Of a stretch of 11,241 nt of DNA, positions 1-5,542 are shown piece after piece (position 1 is the stretch's first letter; every line of letters starts with the position of its first letter). Both the position numbers and the translations under genes were made by a program. The stretch comes from an uncultured Oribacterium sp. (lineage in GTDB: Bacteria; Bacillota; Clostridia; Lachnospirales; Lachnospiraceae). The notes under the pieces were generated by a model that worked only from the letters and a program-made list of their open reading frames with translations, made no database searches and had not been told where the DNA came from. The DNA lies in NCBI GenBank assembly GCA_938030845.1, contig CALHIC010000104.1:1-11241 (forward strand). Direction: 5' to 3'.

Positions 1-1
1 T

Positions 2-1186
2 GTTTTAGGATTGGTATTTCGGGAGAAGGTGGCATTTTTAAAGCCGGTGGGACAGATTTTTCTAAATCTTTTGTTTACCCTCCTGGTACCGCTGATTTTC
101 TTCTCTATTTCCGCCTCCATTGCCAATGTATCGGATACCAATAAGGTAGGAAAATTGCTTTTTTATCTGATTCTGATTTTTGTCAGTACGGCGGCGATAG
201 CGGCGGTTTTGATGTTTACCGTAGTGCACTTCGTGGGGCTGGATACCCGGTTGAACTTAGTGTCGGAAGCCGTAGAGGAAGTAAAGAAAACGGATATGGC
301 AAGTCAGATTGTAGATATGTTTACAGTCTCCGACTTTCCTCTGGTCATCAGCCGTGCCCATATCTTGCCTTTGATTATTTTTTCCATCTTTACCGGAATG
401 GCAGTTTCCCTAATGGGAAAAGAGGGAGAGTATGTGGCCAATTTTCTGAACCAATGGTCCAAGGTCTTTTATAAGATGGTTTCTCTTTTAATGAAGCTGG
501 CTCCCATTGGAATCGGAGCCTATTTTGCGGATTTAACCGGAACCTATGGCATTGACTTGATTAAAACCTATGGAAGAGCCTTACTTACCTTTTACCCCAC
601 GGTTATCGTATATTTCTTCCTTTTCCTTGGCTTTTATGCGTTTTTGGCAGCAGGTCCCTGGGGAGTGAAAAATTTCTTCCGGGTAATTTTCCTTCCGGCA
701 TTAACTGCCCTGGGAACCAGAAGCTCTGCAGCAGCCATTCCTTTGCAGTTGGAATCCTGCGATGATTTGGGGGTACCCAGAGAAATTTCCTCTGTAGTCA
801 TTCCTACCGGAGCCACCTGCCATATGGATGGCGCATGTCTTGCGACAGTGTATGAGATTTTATTGGTTTCCGCTCTTTTCGGCCATTCCTTCCACGGCAT
901 AGGAGATTACCTCTATGCGATAGTGGTGTCTGTAGTGGCCAGTGTGGCGGTTTCCTCTGTCCCCGGCGGTGGAGCGGCTATGGAAACCATGATTCTTGCC
1001 GCCTTCGGTTTTCCTCCACAGGCCTTGCCTATGATGCTGATGCTGACTCAGCTTTTTGATGCCGGATGTACCCTGTTGAACTCCTGTGGTGACACGGTGG
1101 CCTCCATGCTGATCAGTAGAATCATGCTGGGAAAGGATTGGTATAAGAAGCAGGAAAACGGAAAGCTTTCCTCTGAAAATGCCTAA
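2..1186 (+). CDS. Dicarboxylate/amino acid:cation symporter (SDF/DAACS family), 5' partial, probably neutral amino acid type
   Basis: Secondary transporter of the SDF (GltP/GltPh/SstT) family, which imports amino acids or dicarboxylates with Na+ or H+ across the membrane. The frame stays open to the left edge, so the TTG at 11 is probably internal and the N-terminal helix or so is missing. Numbering from the TTG, the visible landmarks are the HP1 tip SSAAAIP (238-244), the TM7 motif HMDGA (271-275, NMDGT in GltPh), the HP2 tip SVPGGGAA (316-323) and TM8 DAGCTLLNSCGD (350-361). Aligned by eye to GltPh TM8, D350, N357 and D361 match D394, N401 and D405. C353 falls at R397, the residue that binds the acidic side chain of aspartate. 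Cys there is typical of neutral amino acid carriers such as ASCT2, so I infer a neutral substrate. Family assignment is secure; substrate is inference. Confidence 0.93.
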   Translation, partial: VLGLVFREKVAFLKPVGQIFLNLLFTLLVPLIFFSISASIANVSDTNKVGKLLFYLILIFVSTAAIAAVLMFTVVHFVGLDTRLNLVSEAVEEVKKTDMASQIVDMFTVSDFPLVISRAHILPLIIFSIFTGMAVSLMGKEGEYVANFLNQWSKVFYKMVSLLMKLAPIGIGAYFADLTGTYGIDLIKTYGRALLTFYPTVIVYFFLFLGFYAFLAAGPWGVKNFFRVIFLPALTALGTRSSAAAIPLQLESCDDLGVPREISSVVIPTGATCHMDGACLATVYEILLVSALFGHSFHGIGDYLYAIVVSVVASVAVSSVPGGGAAMETMILAAFGFPPQALPMMLMLTQLFDAGCTLLNSCGDTVASMLISRIMLGKDWYKKQENGKLSSENA

Positions 1187-1274
1187 AAGCAGGTAAAAGC
1201 TGGCTAATTCTCCTTCTGAAAATGCCTAAGGGCAGATGAAAAACCGGCTAAACCGGCTTCTGAAATGTGCCGGC
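1171..1274. repeat. Imperfect 43-bp tandem duplication over the symporter stop codon
   Basis: The 15-base string TCTGAAAATGCCTAA, covering the last codons and stop of the symporter, occurs at 1172-1186 and again at 1215-1229. The similarity continues through AGCAGGTAAAAGCTGGCTAA versus GGCAGATGAAAAACCGGCTAA. A third, shorter remnant (TTCTGAAATGTGCCGGC) starts at 1258. The unit looks like a local duplication of the gene end that has since diverged. Confidence 0.7.
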
Positions 1275-1285
1275 AAGCAACGAAA

Positions 1286-1325
1286 AAATATACCCTTTTA
1301 AAGCGAAAAAAAGGACGGTATATTT
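1286..1325. terminator. Hairpin downstream of the symporter, possible terminator
   Basis: AAATATACC (1286-1294) pairs perfectly with GGTATATTT (1317-1325). Inside it CTTTT (1295-1299) can pair with AAAAG (1309-1313), leaving a GAC bulge. On the plus strand the following bases are only partly T-rich. On the minus strand the hairpin is followed by a run of Ts (complement of A1283-1288). It may end symporter transcription, but it is AT-rich and not a textbook intrinsic terminator. Confidence 0.4.
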
Positions 1326-1337
1326 CATTTATATCTA

Positions 1338-1358
1338 TGCATAAAACCGATTTATGCA
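1338..1358. repeat. 8-bp inverted repeat TGCATAAA / TTTATGCA
   Basis: TGCATAAA (1338-1345) and TTTATGCA (1351-1358) are perfect inverted copies around a five-base loop ACCGA. The same seven-base arms (TGCATAA and TTATGCA) form a second hairpin at 1629-1653, so the predicted small RNA gene lies between two related hairpins. Confidence 0.6.
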
Positions 1359-1428
1359 AAAAGCTCAAATTGATAATTATTTTAATGAAGAAAACAGGAT
1401 AAAATGCCCAAATAGGATTGAAAAAGAA

Positions 1429-1457
1429 TTGACAAGCTGGGAGAAATGGGGTAGAAT
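1429..1457 (+). promoter_or_regulatory. Consensus sigma-A type promoter for a predicted small RNA
   Basis: TTGACA (1429-1434) and TAGAAT (1452-1457) are separated by exactly 17 bases. The -35 is a perfect match and the -10 matches at five of six positions. Predicted transcription start is near 1464. No convincing ORF starts downstream before the terminator at 1539-1564. Confidence 0.8.
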
Positions 1458-1463
1458 TGCCTT

Positions 1464-1564
1464 ACTCGAATCGATAAGGATTCGACCTAAAAATTGGCGA
1501 ACAGGTTTAATCGACCCTTACTACTCTATACAGCAGAGAACCCGACGGAGACGCCGGGTTTTTT
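1464..1564 (+). ncRNA. Predicted small RNA of about 100 nt, family not recognised
   Basis: A consensus promoter, a hairpin at the extreme 5' end and an intrinsic terminator frame a unit of about 101 nt with no convincing ORF. The 5' hairpin is TCGAATC (1466-1472), loop GATAAG, GATTCGA (1479-1485), a perfect 7-bp stem starting about two bases from the predicted start. A largely single-stranded middle (1486-1538) follows, in which ACCT (1485-1488) and AGGT (1503-1506) could pair. The 3' end is the terminator hairpin. It does not resemble 6S RNA, SRP RNA, tmRNA, RNase P or a riboswitch class I recognise, and no gene immediately follows, which argues against a cis leader. No cas gene is visible, so a tracrRNA role has no support. 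Existence is inferred from the promoter and terminator; function is unknown. Confidence 0.6.
1539..1564 (+). terminator. Intrinsic terminator of the predicted small RNA
   Basis: AACCCG (1539-1544) pairs with CGGGTT (1555-1560). An A/C mismatch and a CG/CG step close on a GAGA tetraloop of the GNRA type (1548-1551). A run of six Ts follows (1559-1564). Confidence 0.85.
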
Positions 1565-1628
1565 GCTATCTATAAGGAAATACAAGGATTTTCCTAAAAG
1601 GAGCCGGAAAGAAAAGAAAAAGCTTCTG

Positions 1629-1653
1629 TGCATAAGGAAGGAGATTTTATGCA
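1629..1653 (+). promoter_or_regulatory. Hairpin enclosing a ribosome binding site and start codon
   Basis: TGCATAA (1629-1635) and TTATGCA (1647-1653) are perfect inverted copies. The 11-base loop carries GGAAGGAG and the right arm contains the ATG of a 13-codon ORF. In RNA this would expose the Shine-Dalgarno sequence in the loop and bury the start codon in the stem. A role in translation control is inference. Confidence 0.4.
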
Positions 1654-1690
1654 ATTTCCCTTAAAGATTAATTATAGTAAAAACATATAA
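1649..1690 (+). CDS. Possible 13-residue leader peptide or chance ORF
   Basis: An AAGGAG sequence about five bases before ATG 1649 precedes a short frame translating as MQFPLKINYSKNI and ending in TAA at 1688-1690. The ribosome binding site is as good as those of the real genes nearby. The peptide is short, matches nothing I know, and has no obvious run of one regulatory codon, so an attenuator is not supported. No clear promoter lies between the terminator at 1564 and this ORF. It may be a chance match in an A/G-rich gap. Confidence 0.2.
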   Translation: MQFPLKINYSKNI

Positions 1691-1718
1691 AAAAGAGAGT
1701 TTTATAAGAATTAAAAAT

Positions 1719-1747
1719 TAGACTTTACCCCCTTCCTTAGATAAAAT
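1719..1747 (+). promoter_or_regulatory. Candidate promoter for the C_GCAxxG_C_C / TDT operon
   Basis: TAGACT (1719-1724) and TAAAAT (1742-1747) have a 17-base spacer, matching consensus at four and five of six positions. Start would be near 1754, giving an untranslated leader of about 209 nt before ATG 1963. I see no recognised riboswitch in that leader, only A/G-rich sequence. The rest of the gap from 1691 to 1962 shows nothing else. Confidence 0.4.
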
Positions 1748-1962
1748 AGATGCGGTCGGAGAAGAATACACATCATTGTCTTTCCTCAAAATCACTTTTC
1801 CGAGAAACAGAAGTGAGCGTAAAACATTTTCCTTTCATAGACCGGAAAGAGCCTATTCGAAGGGGAAATTTTTTTATCTTGAAAGCGAAAGAAATTTTGC
1901 GAAAGAGATTCTGTTTTTTGAAATAAGACCGGGAAAGACGGCAAAGAAAGAAGGAGAAAACT

Positions 1963-2514
1963 ATGGAGTCTATTGTTACTTATCATGCAACGAAGGTAAG
2001 CCCTCAGGAAGTACAGAGAAAGGCAGAGGAGCAGTATGCCGGCGGATATTTCTGCTGTGAGGCGGTAATGTCCGTAATCCGTGATGCTTTCCAGGCAGAT
2101 GTTCCGGAGTCCGTTATTGCCATGTCTTCCGGTATGTCTATCGGAGCAGGTCGTTCCGGCTGTATGTGCGGAGCGTTAAACGGCGGAATCCTTGCCCTTG
2201 GTATGTTCTTCGGTAGAACAACACCGGACGGCCCCAAAGATCCAAAGGTAAATGCTTTGATGGCATTGTCCAAGGAATTACACGATTGGTTCAGAGATTC
2301 CAATGCTAAGCATGCCGCTTGCTGCCGTGTTCTTACCAGAGGCTTTGATATGGCAGGAGGAGAGCATAAGAAGCAATGTATCGCTTTCACAGGACTTTGC
2401 GCCGGAAAGGTTGCAGAGATTCTTTGCAGAGAGTTAGGAGTTGAAAATGTTGATTCCGAGCCTATTAAGGGTCTGGAAGCACCTTACCTTCCACCTGTAA
2501 AAGAAGTGGTATAA
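1963..2514 (+). CDS. C_GCAxxG_C_C family redox-active protein
   Basis: A 183-residue soluble protein of the C_GCAxxG_C_C family, a group of presumed redox-active cysteine proteins common in anaerobes whose reaction is not established. The signature is CMCGALNGG (67-75), where the family usually has C-x-GCA-x-x-G. Upstream CC (31-32), and downstream CC (120-121), C139, C146 and C155, complete a set of nine cysteines that could bind metal or form disulfides. No signal peptide or membrane segment is visible, so it is cytoplasmic. AAGGAG at 1951-1956 fixes the start, six bases before ATG. It is the first gene of an operon with the transporter that follows nine bases later, suggesting that the two proteins work on the same substrate or stress. 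Family is confident, function is not. Confidence 0.88.
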   Translation: MESIVTYHATKVSPQEVQRKAEEQYAGGYFCCEAVMSVIRDAFQADVPESVIAMSSGMSIGAGRSGCMCGALNGGILALGMFFGRTTPDGPKDPKVNALMALSKELHDWFRDSNAKHAACCRVLTRGFDMAGGEHKKQCIAFTGLCAGKVAEILCRELGVENVDSEPIKGLEAPYLPPVKEVV

Positions 2515-2523
2515 GGAGGAAGT

Positions 2524-3438
2524 ATGGAAAAAATCAAAAGAGTTCCCTTGGCTATTTCCGGTGTGATTTTGGGAATGGCGGCTTTGGGAAATTTATTACA
2601 GTCCTACGGTGAGGGGATTCGCCTGATTTTTGGAGGAGTAGCCTTTGTACTGCTCCTTCTTCTTCTGTGTAAGGCGATTTTCTTTCCACAAGTACTCAAA
2701 GAAGAATTCAGCAATCCCATTGGTGCCGGTGTTACCGCCACCTTCCCCATGGCTTTAATGCTGTTTTCCGTGTATGCAAAGCCCTTTGTTCCGGGCATTG
2801 CCTTTCCCTTATGGTGTGTAGCCATTCTGCTACAGATTCTTTTACTCCTCTATTTCACCAAGACCTACGTTTTACACTTTGAGGAGAAAAATGTCCATAC
2901 AGTATGGTACATCGTTTATGTGGGAATCGTAGTGGCATCCCTTACTTCTCCTGCTTATAAAATGCAGGCTTTGGGACAGGGAATCTTTTACTTCGGCTTT
3001 ATCGCCCTGCTGATTCTTTTGGTGGTGGTTTCGAAACGTTATCTGAAAATGCCGGTACCGGAACCTGCAAAGCCTTTAATGATGATCTATGCAGCACCTA
3101 TGGCTCTTTGCACAGCCGGCTATAATCAGGCATTTGCGGAGAAGAATCAGGGATTTGTACTCTTCTTACTGGCAGCAACCTCAGTGATTTACCTTTTTGC
3201 CCTGGTAAAGAGCATTTCCTTCCTGAAGCTCCCCTTCTACCCAAGCTATGCAGCCTTCACCTTCCCCTTCGTTATTTCCGCTATTGCTACAAAGCAAAGC
3301 GTGATGGTTTTAGGGAAAATGGGAATGAGCCTTGCCTTCATGCAGCCGGTGGTTTTACTGGAAACCATCATTGCCGCAGGCTTTACCATCTATGCCTGCC
3401 TGAGATTTATGGAGCATATCTTCCTTAAAAAGGCTTAA
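2524..3438 (+). CDS. TDT family transporter (TehA/SLAC1-like)
   Basis: A 304-residue, almost entirely hydrophobic protein with about ten predicted membrane helices, the usual size and topology of the tellurite-resistance/dicarboxylate transporter (TDT) family. The N-terminus VPLAISGVILGMAALGN (8-24) matches the conserved first-helix pattern of that family, where Pro and paired Gly residues line the channel. Members include TehA, the malate carrier Mae1, the sulfite pump Ssu1 and plant SLAC1 anion channels, so the substrate is probably an anion but cannot be read from the sequence. The ribosome binding site AAGGAGGA overlaps the stop codon of the upstream redox gene, indicating tight translational coupling. 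A large inverted repeat begins 12 bases after the stop. Confidence 0.85.
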   Translation: MEKIKRVPLAISGVILGMAALGNLLQSYGEGIRLIFGGVAFVLLLLLLCKAIFFPQVLKEEFSNPIGAGVTATFPMALMLFSVYAKPFVPGIAFPLWCVAILLQILLLLYFTKTYVLHFEEKNVHTVWYIVYVGIVVASLTSPAYKMQALGQGIFYFGFIALLILLVVVSKRYLKMPVPEPAKPLMMIYAAPMALCTAGYNQAFAEKNQGFVLFLLAATSVIYLFALVKSISFLKLPFYPSYAAFTFPFVISAIATKQSVMVLGKMGMSLAFMQPVVLLETIIAAGFTIYACLRFMEHIFLKKA

Positions 3439-3449
3439 TATAGAAAGTC

Positions 3450-3650
3450 TCAAAGGGACTGAGAAAAATAGAATTAAACAGCGTATCGAATCAATAGGTC
3501 CGAAGCAGGGGTAATCTGAGCCCATGGGTTCTTAGCTTTTGTTCTTTGAAAGCTTAGAACCCCTATGAGGCGAAGTTAGCGAGAGTGTGCCCCGCTTCGG
3601 ACCTATTGATTTGATAGCGCTAGCAATGGTGATAGAGATAGTCCCTTTGA
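3450..3650. repeat. 200-bp three-tier nested inverted repeat (MITE-like element or structured RNA)
   Basis: Three pairs of arms are nested. The outer pair is TCAAAGGGACT (3450-3460) with AGTCCCTTTGA (3640-3650), perfect. The middle pair is 3480-3506 with 3594-3621, 26 Watson-Crick pairs plus one G-T and one single-base bulge, extended inward by GGGG (3508-3511) with CCCC (3590-3593). The inner pair is 3526-3539 with 3549-3562, 13 of 14 pairs around a nine-base loop. The 27 bases at 3563-3589 are left outside the inner stem. No ORF or transposase is inside. It could be a non-autonomous mobile element, a dispersed palindromic repeat or the folded 3' end of the TDT operon mRNA. I see no clear target-site duplication. 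Confidence 0.85.
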
Positions 3651-3709
3651 TACCCCCGTTAGTTTCTCCTATTTGTTTCTAAAATTCTCTTTATTCTTTG
3701 GGGAATTCC

Positions 3710-3738
3710 TTGTCATTGAAGTTTTTCTCTGTTATCCT
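3710..3738 (+). promoter_or_regulatory. Candidate promoter of the glyoxalase-family gene
   Basis: TTGTCA (3710-3715) and TATCCT (3733-3738) are 17 bases apart, matching consensus at five and four of six positions. Start near 3745 leaves a leader of about 55 nt before ATG 3801. Confidence 0.45.
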
Positions 3739-3800
3739 AAGGAAACACTTGCGGAGATGGACAGACAGAATAGTTGAAGGACAACGGAAAAGGGGAAGCA

Positions 3801-4187
3801 ATGAGCGATTTTTCATTTAATCATTTTAATTTTAATGTACTGGATCTGCAGAGAAGTTTGCGCTTTTATGCGGAAGCGCTGGACTTACATGAATTAAGCA
3901 GAAATGAGCAGGATGAATTTATCATCGTGTATCTGGGAGATGATTCTACGGATTTTCGTTTGGAGTTAACCTATCTGAAGAATAGAACAGAAGCCTATGA
4001 CTTGGGAGAGCAGGAGTTCCACCTGGCTCTGCGAACTGTAGACATCGGTGCGGCTCATGAGCGTCACGAAAAGATGGGATGCATTTGTTTTGAGAATCAC
4101 GGCATGGGAATTTATTTTATCGAAGACCCGGATGGATACTGGATTGAGATTATTCCGGATAGAACCAAGCCCATTACTTGGCGATAA
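3801..4187 (+). CDS. VOC family protein, glyoxalase I-like (lactoylglutathione lyase type)
   Basis: A 128-residue vicinal oxygen chelate protein with two beta-alpha-beta-beta-beta modules. All four metal ligands expected of glyoxalase I are in place: H8 (NHFNFNV), E55 (FRLEL), H74 (FHLAL) and E116 (GYWIEII). The pattern DLQRSLRFY after the first His is also typical. It probably detoxifies methylglyoxal as a thiol adduct in the cytoplasm, with Ni2+ or Co2+ likely because the length fits the short bacterial form. The thiol cofactor is unknown, since many clostridia lack glutathione. I chose ATG 3801 over the in-frame TTG at 3774 because the protein starts right before the first beta strand and GGGG lies just upstream. 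It appears to be a single-gene unit. A different VOC activity remains possible. Confidence 0.85.
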   Translation: MSDFSFNHFNFNVLDLQRSLRFYAEALDLHELSRNEQDEFIIVYLGDDSTDFRLELTYLKNRTEAYDLGEQEFHLALRTVDIGAAHERHEKMGCICFENHGMGIYFIEDPDGYWIEIIPDRTKPITWR

Positions 4188-4225
4188 GGTAATACCTTTT
4201 TGAAAAGATACATGTAAATCATTTA

Positions 4226-4256
4226 TCATAAGAGTTACGCGTAACGCCGCTTATGA
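4226..4256. repeat. Perfect cruciform-like inverted repeat around GTTACGCGTAAC
   Basis: TCATAAG (4226-4232) pairs with CTTATGA (4250-4256). Nested within is the perfect 12-base palindrome GTTACGCGTAAC (4234-4245). It lies between two convergent genes just before the main terminator. It could be part of the termination region or a protein binding site. Confidence 0.55.
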
Positions 4257-4262
4257 TTAAAG

Positions 4263-4304
4263 AAAGCGATTTCCAAGGGATTTTTCCCAAGGAAGTCGCT
4301 TTTT
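4263..4304. terminator. Bidirectional intrinsic terminator between convergent genes
   Basis: AAAGCGA (4263-4269) pairs with TCGCTTT (4296-4302), TTCC (4271-4274) with GGAA (4291-4294), and GGGA (4277-4280) with TCCC (4285-4288) around a TTTT loop. As precede the hairpin and Ts follow it, so it can serve the glyoxalase-like gene on the plus strand and the M20 gene on the minus strand. Confidence 0.88.
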
Positions 4305-4316
4305 GCATTTTTATTC

Positions 4317-5525
4317 TTAACGAGTATCGCTCGCGTAGTGTGCGATATCTCGTTTTAGAAAACCTTCCGCCAGAGCCACGAAAGCGGCACTTCCCTTCCA
4401 AAGCACATCTTCATCTACGGTAAACTTGGCGTGGTGGTGGGGATAATCGGTGCCCTTTTCCGGATTGGAGGAGCTTAAAAACAAAAAGCATCCCGGAACT
4501 CTCTGCTGGTATAGGGCAAAGTCCTCTCCAATCATACTGGGCTTATCTATCCGGGTTAGGAGCTTATCCTGAAAGACTTCTTGAAGACAGCCCTGGGCAA
4601 ATGCTGTAATCTCCGAATCATTGGTAACAGGCGGTGCGCCGAAGTCCATACGGAAATTTACCGTTCCGCCGAAGGCTTTGGCAGTGTTTTCCGCTACTTC
4701 TCCAATGCGCTTAGCCAGTTTTTGTCTGATTTCTTCCTGAAAGGATCGAGTGGTGCCTTCTATTCGCACGGTGGAAGGGATGGCGTTGTAGAGTTCCCCT
4801 CCCTGAATCAGACCGATGGTAAGAATGGCAGGATCCGTTCCGGCAATTTCTCTGGAGGGAATCGCTTGTAAAGCCAGTACAATATGGGCGGCAATGTTGA
4901 TAGGGTCAATGCCTTTCTCCGGAGTGGAGGCGTGACAACCTACACCTTGCACCTCCAGGATAAAACGATCATAGGACGCCATTACCGGACCGGGGACACA
5001 GACCATGGTACCACTGGGAATATCCTTGCCTAAGATGCTTCCGATATGCATACCGACAATGGCATCAGCCCCTTCTAAAGCGCCGCTTTCCAGTAAAAGA
5101 GCAGCCCCCTTTGCCTGCTCCTCAGCGGTTTGAAAGAGAAAACGAATTTCTCCCCTCAGTTCTTCCTGATGGGGATAGAGAACCTGCATAGCGCCTAACA
5201 GCATAGCGGTGTGGGCATCATGACCGCAGGCATGCATACAACCCTCATGCTCCGAGCAGAAGGGCAGTTGGGTATTTTCTGTAATGGGAAGGGCATCCAT
5301 GTCTGCCCGAATAGCCAGAATTTTTCCGGGATGCTTTCCCTTTAAAGTGGCGATAATACTGCTGTCCTTTTCAGAAAGTTGATAGGGAATGCCGATTTCA
5401 TCTAATTGATGAGTGACATACTCTCGCGTTTTTGGCAAATGAAAGCCAAGCTCCGGTATTCTATGCAAGTCCCTTCGCATGGCAATAATCTTTGTTTCGA
5501 TGTTTTTACATTCTTCCCACCACAT
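4317..5525 (-). CDS. M20 family amidohydrolase (hippurate / N-acyl-amino acid hydrolase type)
   Basis: A 402-residue cytoplasmic zinc peptidase of the M20D group, which cleaves acyl groups from N-acylated amino acids. The order of motifs is as expected: RADMDALPI (73-81), MHACGHDAHT (97-106) with metal ligands C100 and H102, the catalytic TAEE (133-136), GMHIG (158-162) with H160, and the dimerisation-domain HASTPEKGIDP (198-208). Near the C-terminus are MIGEDFALYQ and an HHAKFTVDED segment supplying the last metal-site His. Length is normal for the family (about 390-400). The exact substrate (hippurate, N-acetyl-diaminopimelate, auxin conjugates or others) cannot be told. It starts 17 bases after the ATPase gene, and its AAGGAAAGG binding site lies in that short gap, so the two are probably co-transcribed. 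Confidence 0.93.
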   Translation of the reverse strand: MWWEECKNIETKIIAMRRDLHRIPELGFHLPKTREYVTHQLDEIGIPYQLSEKDSSIIATLKGKHPGKILAIRADMDALPITENTQLPFCSEHEGCMHACGHDAHTAMLLGAMQVLYPHQEELRGEIRFLFQTAEEQAKGAALLLESGALEGADAIVGMHIGSILGKDIPSGTMVCVPGPVMASYDRFILEVQGVGCHASTPEKGIDPINIAAHIVLALQAIPSREIAGTDPAILTIGLIQGGELYNAIPSTVRIEGTTRSFQEEIRQKLAKRIGEVAENTAKAFGGTVNFRMDFGAPPVTNDSEITAFAQGCLQEVFQDKLLTRIDKPSMIGEDFALYQQRVPGCFLFLSSSNPEKGTDYPHHHAKFTVDEDVLWKGSAAFVALAEGFLKRDIAHYASDTR

Positions 5526-5542
5526 ACATTTTCCTTTCCTTC

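Noticed and set aside
1464..1490. tRNA T-arm resemblance (GATTCGACC) in the predicted small RNA
   Set aside because: No acceptor, D or anticodon arms can be formed on either strand around it.
1354..1575. 73-codon plus-strand ORF ending in an Arg-rich tail
   Set aside because: It reads through a consensus promoter and an intrinsic terminator, has no ribosome binding site, and its Arg run is just the terminator stem translated.
1776..2060. 94-codon plus-strand ORF
   Set aside because: It overlaps the start of the C_GCAxxG_C_C gene in another frame, has a low-complexity Lys/Arg composition and lacks a ribosome binding site.
3774..3800. TTG start giving a 137-residue glyoxalase-like protein
   Set aside because: It would add nine polar residues before the first beta strand of the fold. 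ATG 3801 fits the family start better.
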